A DNA stretch of 5,396 bases from assembly GCA_028716765.1 (NCBI GenBank), contig JAQUPC010000129.1, positions 1-5,396 of the forward strand, written 5' to 3'. Shown piece after piece: positions 1 to 5,396 of this stretch (positions within the stretch are counted from its first letter, which is position 1; each line of letters opens with the position of its first letter). The stretch is from Alphaproteobacteria bacterium (GTDB taxonomy: Bacteria > Pseudomonadota > Alphaproteobacteria > UBA9219). A model generated the notes under the pieces. It searched no databases. It was not told where the DNA came from and worked only from the letters and a program-made list of their open reading frames with translations. A program made the position numbers and the translations under genes.

Positions 1-1162
1 AATCGCCTGTTACGCCGTTGACCCCCGAGCCCATTAATTCCGTGACATAAAAGCCTTGTTTAATGTCGCGCATGAGTTCGGCGGGATTAAGTTTTCCCGG
101 CTCGATATAAAGGTTGCTTGGCGAGGGGGATGGAACGCCGCCGGGGCTGCGGCTGGCGTGCGCGGTGCTCTTCATGCCGAGCTGCCTTGCCGAGCGCAGG
201 TCCATGAACCAGGTCGTGAGCAAGCCTTGGTCGATAATCTTGCGTTTAACAGGCAGGAGTCCTTCGGCGTCGAAAGAATGCGAGCGCAAGCCGCGTGCGC
301 GAAACGGATCGTCGGTAACGATTACGGAATCCGCAAAAACTTTTTTGCTCAGATAATCCTTCAGAAAACTGGTGCCGCGTGCGACGCTGGAGCCGGAAAT
401 CGCGGAAGAGAAATGTCCCAGCAAGCTGTTGGCCTCGCGCGGATCGAATACGACGGGAACATGACAGGTCGGCATTTTGCGCGCCCCGAGATTCCGGATC
501 GCCCGTTCTGCGGCCCTACGGCCTATCTTCGTTGCGGATGGCAAGTCGTCATGAAATACGACCGAAGCAAAATCATAGTCCCGCTCCATGCCTAAGCCTT
601 CGCCCGCCAGAACCGAAGCGCTAAGGCTAAAGCTTGTACGGCGGTAACGGCCAAGGAATCCGTTGCTTGCGGCAAGAACAATGGCCGCATGGCCGGCACC
701 GGCATCGGTGCTTTCGCATTGCGCCACGCCTTTAACGGAAAGGGCGGCTTCTTCCGCTTCGCGCGCCATATCGATCAGCGCCGGCGCCGATATCTCATGC
801 GCGTCGGCCAGTTCAAGTTTAGGCCATGCGGTCGCGATTTCTTCCGGAGCGGCGAGTCCGCAGTAAGGGTCCTCCGGCGCTGCCCTGGCCATTGCCACGG
901 CACGTTCGGCAAGTTCGTCCAGACTCTGCGGCCGCCTGTCGGTCGTCGCGGCCATAGCCTGTTTTTTGCCGATCAGGACGCGCAGGCCCAGATCGGCGGA
1001 CTCGGCGTTTTCCACAGATTCAATCTGGCCGTTGCGCCAGCTGACGGAAAGAGAGGACGAGTCGATGAGTATGGCGTCGGCGGCTTCGGCACCCATGCGC
1101 TTTGCCTTCGCGATCAAATCAAGCAGCTGATCCGGCGGCGTTTGTGCAATTGGTTGCGCCAC
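1..1162 (-). CDS. pmbA: PmbA/TldE, TldD/PmbA-family protease subunit (3' end cut off by window)
   Basis: Subunit of the TldD/TldE (PmbA) cytoplasmic protease, which in E. coli matures microcin B17 and degrades CcdA. The heterodimer is catalysed by TldD; TldE has the same fold but no zinc site. The frame is open for 387 residues to the left edge. Residues near 245-277 (LLGHFSSAISGSS...FLKDYLSKKVF) match the TldE version of the region where TldD carries HExxxH, and no such metal motif is present here. Residues 334-353 (HASRSPGG, then NLYIEPG) and the last visible residues (TELMGSGVNGVTGD) fit the conserved C-terminal domain. Family members are about 450 residues, so roughly 60 are missing off the edge. 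Start: a GTG with AAGGA 8 bases upstream. A nearby upstream ATG gives only a five-codon peptide before a stop. The phosphatase-like gene ends 52 bases upstream, so co-transcription is plausible. No tldD is in the window. Family assignment is firm; function is taken from E. coli. Confidence 0.93.
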   Translation of the reverse strand, partial: MAQPIAQTPPDQLLDLIAKAKRMGAEAADAILIDSSSLSVSWRNGQIESVENAESADLGLRVLIGKKQAMAATTDRRPQSLDELAERAVAMARAAPEDPYCGLAAPEEIATAWPKLELADAHEISAPALIDMAREAEEAALSVKGVAQCESTDAGAGHAAIVLAASNGFLGRYRRTSFSLSASVLAGEGLGMERDYDFASVVFHDDLPSATKIGRRAAERAIRNLGARKMPTCHVPVVFDPREANSLLGHFSSAISGSSVARGTSFLKDYLSKKVFADSVIVTDDPFRARGLRSHSFDAEGLLPVKRKIIDQGLLTTWFMDLRSARQLGMKSTAHASRSPGGVPSPSPSNLYIEPGKLNPAELMRDIKQGFYVTELMGSGVNGVTGD

Positions 1163-1214
1163 GTCAAAATCCTTGTTTCATGGTATTTGCAAATCGGGGG
1201 GAAAAGGGCAGGGT

Positions 1215-2147
1215 TTAAGCCGACATCGCAATTCGTTCCGCCCGGGAGGACGCAGAAGTACGATAGTCATAATCTTCCTCGCGATTTTCATCCTTGGCGG
1301 GCAAGGTATCCAGCGCTCCCTGACCGCCGACGGTGATCATCTCGAGAAGATTGCCCTGGGCGTCGAAGCTTCCGCAAATAAGCGGCCCGCCAAAACCACA
1401 ACCGCCGTCAAGCGTTACCGCGGTTCCTTCGGTGACAACGCCGCCGCGCTGCGGATCAAAGCCGCGCACGATACGGGCATAGAAGACGGCCGAAGTGTTT
1501 TCCGCGGCAGATGCGTCCGTTCCAAACCACAGATTGTCCCCTTGATCCTCAAGCGAGCGCCGTGAATCAAACCCTGCAGGAACGAACAGCAAGCGCGGCG
1601 AGCCGTCGCGCCCCGTTCCGGAAACGGCGGCGCGTTTCATGCAGCACACCAGTGGTTCGTGGCCGGGAGCCAGCCGTTGGGCTACGCGCAGCTGGTTGGT
1701 CCAGCGCGTGATCGTCACGCTGTCGGCGCGCGCCATCGCCTTGGTGTCGTTCATCTGAATGCCGTAGAGGCGGAGATAAGGTTCGACCCCCGCTTTGAGC
1801 AGCTGTTCGAGCATCCTGGATGGCAGCGGCGCGAACTGGAGCCGCAATAAACGTTGCCACGCTTCCTCGGCAGGCCCGCGCAAGTGCACGATGTCGGATG
1901 GCTCCATGCCCGGTTTTGCGAGCAATGCCGAGCGGAAGGCGAGAAGTTCTTCGATAATGGCTTCGTTGTCAGGGGAGCCGACCCCAAGATAATTGCCGAG
2001 GTACACGAGTCGGTCGCCGAGAGCAAAGCGAGTCGCAAGATGGTCGTGCAACGCCATAAGCCGATCACGGTCACCGTGAATGGCGGCGACGGCCCAAACG
2101 CGGCGAGGGGTGCCTAAATCGGCAAACTTTTCGCTCATCAATTGCAT
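1215..2147 (-). CDS. Calcineurin-like (PPP-type) phosphoesterase-fold protein with degenerate active site
   Basis: About 310 residues. The order of blocks follows the PPP/diadenosine-tetraphosphatase fold, but most metal ligands are replaced. The GDxHG block reads AAIHG (21-25). GDxVDRG reads GNYLGVG (51-57). LRGNHE reads LRGPAEE (89-95). The HAG block reads VPAG (189-192), and the late GHTP block reads GFDP (229-232). The C-terminal TLDGGCGFGGPL (245-256) matches the 'DTGAxxGG' end of these enzymes. Only H24 of the usual ligands survives, so I infer a non-catalytic or altered role. From memory, similar degenerate proteins (with YLGNYLG) occur in other Alphaproteobacteria. The reading frame is intact and there is no signal peptide. 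Start: the frame extends to a GTG at 2270, but that has no Shine-Dalgarno site and adds 41 residues from an AT-rich stretch. ATG at 2147 (weak GAG 5 bases upstream) or ATG at 2138 is more likely. The gene lies upstream of pmbA in the same orientation. The true substrate or partner is unknown. Confidence 0.83.
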   Translation of the reverse strand: MQLMSEKFADLGTPRRVWAVAAIHGDRDRLMALHDHLATRFALGDRLVYLGNYLGVGSPDNEAIIEELLAFRSALLAKPGMEPSDIVHLRGPAEEAWQRLLRLQFAPLPSRMLEQLLKAGVEPYLRLYGIQMNDTKAMARADSVTITRWTNQLRVAQRLAPGHEPLVCCMKRAAVSGTGRDGSPRLLFVPAGFDSRRSLEDQGDNLWFGTDASAAENTSAVFYARIVRGFDPQRGGVVTEGTAVTLDGGCGFGGPLICGSFDAQGNLLEMITVGGQGALDTLPAKDENREEDYDYRTSASSRAERIAMSA

Positions 2148-2232
2148 CTTAGCTCGTTCAAAAATGCGTCGGGCCAAGAAGTGACATACAATTAACCGCA
2201 ATGCAACATTTAGTGTCGATATAGTTAAAGAT

Positions 2233-2258
2233 ACCCACAGCTTGTTAGCCGGGGTTTT
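2233..2258 (-). terminator. Possible weak terminator hairpin after the DUF1150 gene
   Basis: The arms at 2233-2242 and 2247-2255 pair over about nine base pairs, with one bulge and one G-U pair, around a four-base loop. Read leftward, it lies just after the DUF1150 stop codon and is followed by only a short T-rich stretch (ATCTTTAACT). Read rightward, it is followed by TTTT, but no rightward gene lies upstream. It could partly separate DUF1150 from the downstream pair, or be chance. Confidence 0.3.
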
Positions 2259-2278
2259 ATCAGGCTTCACCTAGTGTC

Positions 2279-2497
2279 TTAATGAACGCTGGCGGGTTCC
2301 ATTTCATTTTGCCGCACGGTGGCAAAGGCAAGCTCGCGCTCGGAGGCGGCCATTATCGGCGTTCCATCCGCGGCATGTATGATATGAAATTGTTGTCCGC
2401 GAATAATAACTGGTTTGATGTAAGCAACGTAATCCACGCCGAACCGGCCTAATTCTTCCGGCGTAAATGACTGTTTTGAAGACTCAAATTTTCTCAT
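2279..2497 (-). CDS. DUF1150 family protein, 72 residues
   Basis: Small cytoplasmic protein of the DUF1150 family. The family has no known biochemical function and is, as far as I know, restricted to Alphaproteobacteria. The signature is clear: VDYVAYIKPV (21-30), HAADGTPIMAASERELAFA (40-58, the 'ADGTPI' core), and the family's typical C-terminal ending EPASVH. The length is normal for the family. There is no membrane segment or signal peptide. The ATG at 2497 has AAAGG about 11 bases upstream, which is rather distant; no better start is visible in frame. A TATACT -10-like hexamer (2534-2529) lies about 32 bases upstream, without a good -35. In many Alphaproteobacteria this gene follows a small heat-shock protein (hsp20/ibpA) gene. 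Here the region upstream is a divergent intergenic region, so that linkage is lost. Family call is confident; no role can be assigned. Confidence 0.86.
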   Translation of the reverse strand: MRKFESSKQSFTPEELGRFGVDYVAYIKPVIIRGQQFHIIHAADGTPIMAASERELAFATVRQNEMEPASVH

Positions 2498-2723
2498 CGC
2501 TTGCGCTTACCTTTCAGGGACGGTCATCAGTATATTCACAATTTTCTAACCAAATCCTTAATGTTATCTGGTGACGGGATGCCATAATTGCAAGCTGGCT
2601 ATGCATGCGCCTAGATTGTTGCGAATCAACAGGATGGGTGGTAATCCGTACTTCCACGCAAAATGCACCCCTGAATGGTGCCTTTTCTATCTGTGTCCCG
2701 TTCCAACCTTCCACGAGGTCATT
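2498..2723. promoter_or_regulatory. Divergent intergenic region between the DUF1150 gene and the membrane/coiled-coil pair
   Basis: About 226 bases with no convincing gene, expected to hold promoters for both directions. Leftward, TATACT at 2534-2529 is a fair -10 for the DUF1150 gene. Rightward, TTGCAA (2588-2593) and TAGATT (2612-2617), 18 bases apart, are a possible promoter for the pair starting at 2724. A short inverted repeat TGTTG/CAACA lies near 2618-2632. These are hexamer matches by eye only, and each is weak. Confidence 0.35.
2660..2686 (+). other. Terminator-like hairpin in the leader of the small membrane-protein gene
   Basis: AAAATGCACC (2660-2669) and GGTGCCTTTT (2677-2686) pair over ten positions with one T-C mismatch, around a seven-base loop CCTGAAT. 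The TTTT arm makes it resemble a weak intrinsic terminator. It sits 37 bases before the ATG at 2724 and downstream of the candidate rightward promoter, so it would be in the 5' leader. It could attenuate, stabilise the leader, or do nothing. Confidence 0.35.
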
Positions 2724-3032
2724 ATGAGCGACAAGATTATGTACTGGATGTCCGTATTGTTCGGCGGCTTGTCCTTGCTGCTGTTCATTGCCGACACGGC
2801 ACTCATCTCCGGAAACCGTCAGCTTCAGACTGAGGTGGCGGCCCGTCAAACGGAAATCGACAAGGCAACCCGTTTGACGCCGCTGAATCAGAATTTGGCG
2901 CAGGCGCTCGCCGAAGCTGCGGTTAAAAGCAACGATAAGGATATCCGCGATCTTCTGGCGTCCCAAGGCATAGAAATCCGCAAGCCCGATAAGGCGAAGG
3001 ATGAAGGTGCCGCGACCCCCAAGAATAAATAA
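2724..3032 (+). CDS. Small single-pass membrane protein with coiled coil (upstream paralogue of a pair)
   Basis: A 102-residue protein I do not recognise. A short N-terminus (MSDKIMYW) leads into a hydrophobic segment at about 9-28 (VLFGGLSLLLFIADTALI at 11-28). A charged, Gln-rich helix likely to form a coiled coil follows (about 31-65), then a small motif LLASQGIEIRKP (77-88) and a Lys-rich tail. The segment is best read as a signal anchor, with the helix outside the cytoplasm or facing it; orientation cannot be decided. The start is supported by GAGG (2715-2718) five bases upstream. The frame stays open upstream to an ATG at 2571, but that adds 51 Cys/His/Pro-rich residues and lacks a good ribosome site. 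The next gene starts 18 bases after the stop and encodes a protein of the same plan, so the two are probably one operon. The opposite strand is also open here but looks like a shadow. Confidence 0.75.
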   Translation: MSDKIMYWMSVLFGGLSLLLFIADTALISGNRQLQTEVAARQTEIDKATRLTPLNQNLAQALAEAAVKSNDKDIRDLLASQGIEIRKPDKAKDEGAATPKNK

Positions 3033-3050
3033 CCCGAGAGAGAGGTTGAT

Positions 3051-3437
3051 ATGTCCAATTCCACAAGCGATATGCGACTGACCACCCGGCATTTGCTGAT
3101 CCCCGTCAGTCTAATGGCCCTCACCATGTTTCTGGTCATGAGTTTTCAAACCATGCAGATCTTGCGGGACCGCGATTCCCTTAACATGGCCAAGGGTCAG
3201 CAGGAGAAGGCTTTTGAAGACAGCAACCGGCTTCAGGGGCAATTGAACGCGCTGTTGACCGGCACTAAAAAACTGTCAGACGCGGGCAATAAGGATGCCA
3301 AGGGCATCGTCGAGAAGCTGAAGAGCATGGGGATTGAAATAAACCTTCCCCCGGCACAGCAAGCCGGCGCAGCTATTCCTCCGGCGCCAGTTCCGGCGGC
3401 TACCGAGAGGCAGGAACCAGGCCCGGTTAAGCCGTAA
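3051..3437 (+). CDS. Small single-pass membrane protein with coiled coil (downstream paralogue)
   Basis: A 128-residue protein of unrecognised family. The polar N-terminus (1-13) is followed by a hydrophobic segment at about 14-37 (LLIPVSLMALTMFLVM at 15-30). A heptad-rich charged helix (about 38-75) comes next, then a motif LKSMGIEINLP (90-100) and a Pro/Ala-rich low-complexity tail (100-128). The motif matches LLASQGIEIRKP in the preceding protein (common pattern LxSxGIEIxxP), and the order of membrane segment, coiled coil and motif is identical. This suggests an old tandem duplication. AGAGG (3041-3045), part of a longer GAGAGAGAGG, lies five bases before the ATG. The 18-base gap to the previous gene supports co-translation, perhaps of a hetero-oligomer; that is inference. 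A strong terminator follows about 20 bases after the stop. Confidence 0.8.
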   Translation: MSNSTSDMRLTTRHLLIPVSLMALTMFLVMSFQTMQILRDRDSLNMAKGQQEKAFEDSNRLQGQLNALLTGTKKLSDAGNKDAKGIVEKLKSMGIEINLPPAQQAGAAIPPAPVPAATERQEPGPVKP

Positions 3438-3457
3438 GTTCTTTTTCGTTAAAAAAG

Positions 3458-3492
3458 AAAACGCCGCACTTGAAAAAGCGCGGCGTTTTTTT
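3458..3492. terminator. Bidirectional intrinsic terminator between convergent genes
   Basis: AAAACGCCGC (3458-3467) and GCGGCGTTTT (3480-3489) form a perfect ten-base-pair stem with a 12-base loop. The rightward reading continues into a run of seven Ts (3486-3492). The leftward reading continues through the complement of the A-rich stretch 3451-3461, giving a T-rich tail. It therefore serves both the membrane-protein pair (stop at 3437) and tyrS (stop at 3507). An A/T-rich alternative hairpin (TTCTTTTT at 3439-3446 with 3452-3459) overlaps its left flank. Confidence 0.88.
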
Positions 3493-3506
3493 GTTGAGAG
3501 AGCCGA

Positions 3507-4757
3507 TTAAGCTATACGCACCACCGCATGCCGTTTTTTTCCTGCGCTGAGACGCGCGGTGCCATCGCTGCCGAGATCGGCTTCGGAGACGGTGGCCGTA
3601 ATGGCGGGAACAGGCTTGTCGTTCAGGCGCAAGCCGCCTTGCTCGATGAGGCGTTTGGCTTCGCCCTTCGAGGCCACAAAACCCAAAGTCACAATGGCAT
3701 CTACCAGCAAGGGGGACGTGCTTTTCGGAAACGTATAGACCGGGAGATCCGAGCCTTTTCCGCCGCCCTCGAACGTGGCTTGAGCCGTGCCGGCGGCAGA
3801 CCTGGCGGCATCGATTCCGTGGCACATTTTCGTAGCTTCGTTTGCCAGGATTTTCTTGGCTTCGTTGATCTCCGCGCCTTCCAGCTTTTCCAAACGCGCG
3901 ATCTCATCGAGAGGCAGATCGGTAAACAGTTTCAGGAAGCGGCCTACGTCGGCGTCTTCCGTGTTGCGCCAGAACTGCCAGTAGTCGTAGGCGCCAAGTT
4001 TTTCGGGCCTAAGCCACACAGCTCCCGTGACCGTCTTGCCCATCTTGATGCCGGAAGACGTCATGATGAGAGGCGTCGTCAGCCCGTACAGTGCCGCGTC
4101 ATAAAGGCGGCGGCCAAGTTCGACGCCGCTGACGATATTGCCCCATTGATCCGAACCGCCCATTTGCAGCGTGCATTTATGCCTTTTGTACAATTCGGCG
4201 AAATCGTAACCCTGCATGATCATGTAATTGAACTCGAGGAACGTCAGCGGCTGTTCCTGTTCCAGGCGCCGTTTGACGAAATCGAAATTGACCATGCGGT
4301 TGATCGTAAAATGCACGCCGATCTCGCGCAGGAAATCGATATAGCCGAGCTTGTCGAGCCAATCGGCGTTGTTGACCAAAATGGCGTCACGCGGACCGCT
4401 GCCGAACGTGAGGAACTGCTCGAAGCAGGATTTGATGTTAGCGATGTTGCTGTTGATTTGATCGTCGGTCAGCATTTTACGCAACCCGGTTTTGTCCGAC
4501 GGGTCGCCGACCTTCGACGTTCCTCCTCCCATCAAGACGATGGGCTTATGTCCCGTTTGCTGAAGCCGCCTCAGCATCATGATGGTGGCAAGGCTGCCGA
4601 CGTGGAGGCTGTCTGCGGTCGCGTCATAACCGATATAGGCCGGAATAATGCCCTTGCTGGCGGCCTGATCGAGCGCCTCAAGGTCCGTGCACTGGTTAAT
4701 ATGGCCGCGCTCCGTCATAACGCGTAAGAAGTCGGATTTGAGTCCTGAACTCATCAT
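3507..4757 (-). CDS. tyrS: Tyrosine--tRNA ligase (TyrRS)
   Basis: Class I aminoacyl-tRNA synthetase that activates tyrosine with ATP and charges tRNA-Tyr in the cytoplasm. At 416 residues it is complete and of normal length. The Rossmann catalytic domain holds [16 protein letters not shown] (41-56), which contains the HIGH-class motif [16 protein letters not shown] (77-87) comes next. The tyrosine-pocket pattern Y178, Q182, D185 and the GSDQWGN block (201-207) follow, then the KMSKS-class loop as KMGKT (238-242), a form usual in this TyrRS subgroup. An anticodon-binding helical region follows, and the C-terminal S4-type RNA-binding domain is at about 350-415 (including [19 protein letters not shown], 365-383). 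The gene starts with two consecutive ATGs (4757 and 4754). GGAAAAG just upstream fits either, the second with more usual spacing. No T-box or other tRNA-sensing leader is evident. It converges on the small membrane-protein genes across a shared terminator. No key residue appears missing. Confidence 0.97.
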   Translation of the reverse strand: MMSSGLKSDFLRVMTERGHINQCTDLEALDQAASKGIIPAYIGYDATADSLHVGSLATIMMLRRLQQTGHKPIVLMGGGTSKVGDPSDKTGLRKMLTDDQINSNIANIKSCFEQFLTFGSGPRDAILVNNADWLDKLGYIDFLREIGVHFTINRMVNFDFVKRRLEQEQPLTFLEFNYMIMQGYDFAELYKRHKCTLQMGGSDQWGNIVSGVELGRRLYDAALYGLTTPLIMTSSGIKMGKTVTGAVWLRPEKLGAYDYWQFWRNTEDADVGRFLKLFTDLPLDEIARLEKLEGAEINEAKKILANEATKMCHGIDAARSAAGTAQATFEGGGKGSDLPVYTFPKSTSPLLVDAIVTLGFVASKGEAKRLIEQGGLRLNDKPVPAITATVSEADLGSDGTARLSAGKKRHAVVRIA

Positions 4758-4977
4758 TCTTTTCCATCAGATTGAAAAACAAACTTTTCTTTTCGGATGA
4801 GCCTCATAAAGGCCCTCCCTGACTGTTTTAACCTAAAGCATCCGTAAAAACAAAGGGGGACATTTTAGCCCTGTTTACCATACATGAAGAACGCTTAGAT
4901 GTGGATTGAGGTTGAATTATCCGCCCGTGATCCTTAATGATAAAGGCACGTCAGGCCCATAATTGCAGGAAGTTATA
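4758..4977. promoter_or_regulatory. Divergent intergenic region upstream of tyrS and the right-edge gene
   Basis: An AT-richer stretch of 220 bases with no gene I can support; promoters for both directions are expected here. Leftward, TAAAAT (4867-4862) is a good -10 candidate for tyrS but lacks a clear -35. Rightward, TTGAAT (4912-4917) and GATAAA (4939-4944) are recognisable hexamers, but their 21-base spacing is too long for a standard promoter. An imperfect inverted repeat with bulges spans 4844-4878. The ribosome site AGGAAG (4967-4972) at the right end belongs to the gene starting at 4978. Confidence 0.35.
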
Positions 4978-5396
4978 ATGACTATCGATAATACTGATGA
5001 TGAGCCTATTGTTATTGAACTTCATCCCGTAGGAAATGCGTCCGGCACATACGAACTGTCCACGAACCCTAATGTGTGCGTTTACGTCGGCGAGCAGTTT
5101 GGAAAAGACGAGGCGAACATTATATGTCAGTCGCCCGACTTGCGTTTCTGGCTGATGAACGAAGGCACTGAATACGGCAAAAGTGGGCCTATAAAGCTTT
5201 GGGTGACCGGCGTTCATACAATGAGTGGCGGGCCGGTCAGATCTGTGTCCGATATTAAGGAGATTTACGGCCATATTACGGGCGGTGAGGCAGAAACACC
5301 GGATACCGGGGATACGATCTCAATCAAACCTCACCTTTATTATTTGCTGATAGTCGTTTCCAGCAAAGATAGTGGTTCCCCTTTATTTCTTGTTAC
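4978..5396 (+). CDS. Hypothetical protein, 5' part only (runs off the right edge)
   Basis: The frame is open from ATG 4978 to the window end, 139 codons without a stop. AGGAAG lies five bases upstream, a good ribosome site. I do not recognise the protein. The N-terminus is acidic (MTIDNTDDEPIVIELHPVG), with no signal peptide or membrane segment at the start. The next part looks rich in beta strands with Gly/Asn/Asp turns (VCVYVGEQFG at 33-42, LRFWLMNEG at 55-63, IKLWVTGVHTMSGGPV at 72-87). A polar linker (about 102-112) follows, then a more hydrophobic stretch KPHLYYLLIVVSS at about 116-128. Codons ending in A or T are more frequent than in the genes to the left, which could mean recent acquisition or just low expression. 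The opposite strand holds a shorter open frame (5274-4951) without a recognisable product, which I read as a shadow. Existence is likely; function is unknown. Confidence 0.7.
   Translation, partial: MTIDNTDDEPIVIELHPVGNASGTYELSTNPNVCVYVGEQFGKDEANIICQSPDLRFWLMNEGTEYGKSGPIKLWVTGVHTMSGGPVRSVSDIKEIYGHITGGEAETPDTGDTISIKPHLYYLLIVVSSKDSGSPLFLV

Noticed and set aside
689..1336. Open frame of 215 codons on the + strand
   Set aside because: Antisense to the start of pmbA and the end of the phosphatase-like gene, crossing the boundary between them. Its Arg/Gly-rich product looks like a shadow.
2148..2270. Possible 41-residue N-terminal extension of the phosphatase-like protein with a hydrophobic patch
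   Set aside because: It would start at a GTG with no ribosome site, the DNA is AT-rich like intergenic sequence, and it would overlap the hairpin after the DUF1150 gene.
2571..2723. Longer N-terminus for the first small membrane protein, starting at ATG 2571
   Set aside because: It would put 51 Cys/His/Pro-rich residues before the anchor and would translate the leader hairpin. The ATG at 2724 has GAGG at ideal spacing.
2514..3092. Open frame of 192 codons on the - strand over the first small membrane protein
   Set aside because: The + strand gene has a good ribosome site, an anchor plus coiled-coil plan, and a paralogue beside it. The minus product has no recognisable features.
3528..4727. 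Long open frame of 399 codons on the + strand
   Set aside because: It lies entirely antisense to tyrS, which is unmistakable and complete. The product is Arg/Ala/His-rich with no family resemblance, as expected for the complement of a coding gene.
4855..4867. GGGGGACATTTT-like string that recalls some insertion-sequence ends
   Set aside because: No matching inverted partner, target duplication or transposase fragment is present in the window, so there is no support for an insertion remnant.
4951..5274. Open frame of 107 codons on the - strand
   Set aside because: Antisense to the rightward gene at 4978, which has a strong ribosome site and stays open to the edge. The minus product resembles no family.

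Overview
The window looks like chromosomal core sequence from an alphaproteobacterium, possibly Rhodospirillales-like. The evidence is a short DUF1150 protein, a family I know only from Alphaproteobacteria, a phosphatase-like protein whose degenerate motifs resemble a form I remember from Rhodospirillales, and a TyrRS with a KMGKT signature loop. The placement is inferred from protein character; no 16S or other taxonomic marker is present. I see no tRNA, rRNA, CRISPR array, insertion sequence or prophage gene.

Layout from left to right. (1) A leftward block holds three genes. In transcription order they are a 72-residue DUF1150 protein (2497-2279), a calcineurin/PPP-fold protein that has lost nearly all of its metal-binding residues (2147-1215), and pmbA/tldE (1162 to the left edge, C-terminus cut off). 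The last two are 52 bases apart and may share a transcript. About 130 bases and a weak hairpin separate DUF1150 from them. (2) A divergent intergenic region of about 226 bases (2498-2723) follows. (3) A rightward pair of small genes (2724-3032 and 3051-3437, 18 bases apart) encodes two single-pass membrane proteins with coiled coils. They share a C-terminal motif and look like a diverged tandem duplication; I do not recognise the family. (4) A strong bidirectional terminator (3458-3492) sits between this pair and the convergent tyrS. (5) tyrS (4757-3507, leftward) is complete. (6) A second divergent region of 220 bases (4758-4977) leads to a rightward gene of unknown function that runs off the right edge.

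Functionally this is a mosaic, not one pathway. TyrRS charges tRNA-Tyr, and PmbA/TldE is the non-catalytic partner of the TldD protease, which is not in the window. The other four genes are uncharacterised or only assigned to a family. The most interesting points are the predicted pseudophosphatase next to pmbA, the paralogous membrane/coiled-coil pair, and the unassigned gene at the right edge. I do not see evidence for a multi-gene defence or mobile system.
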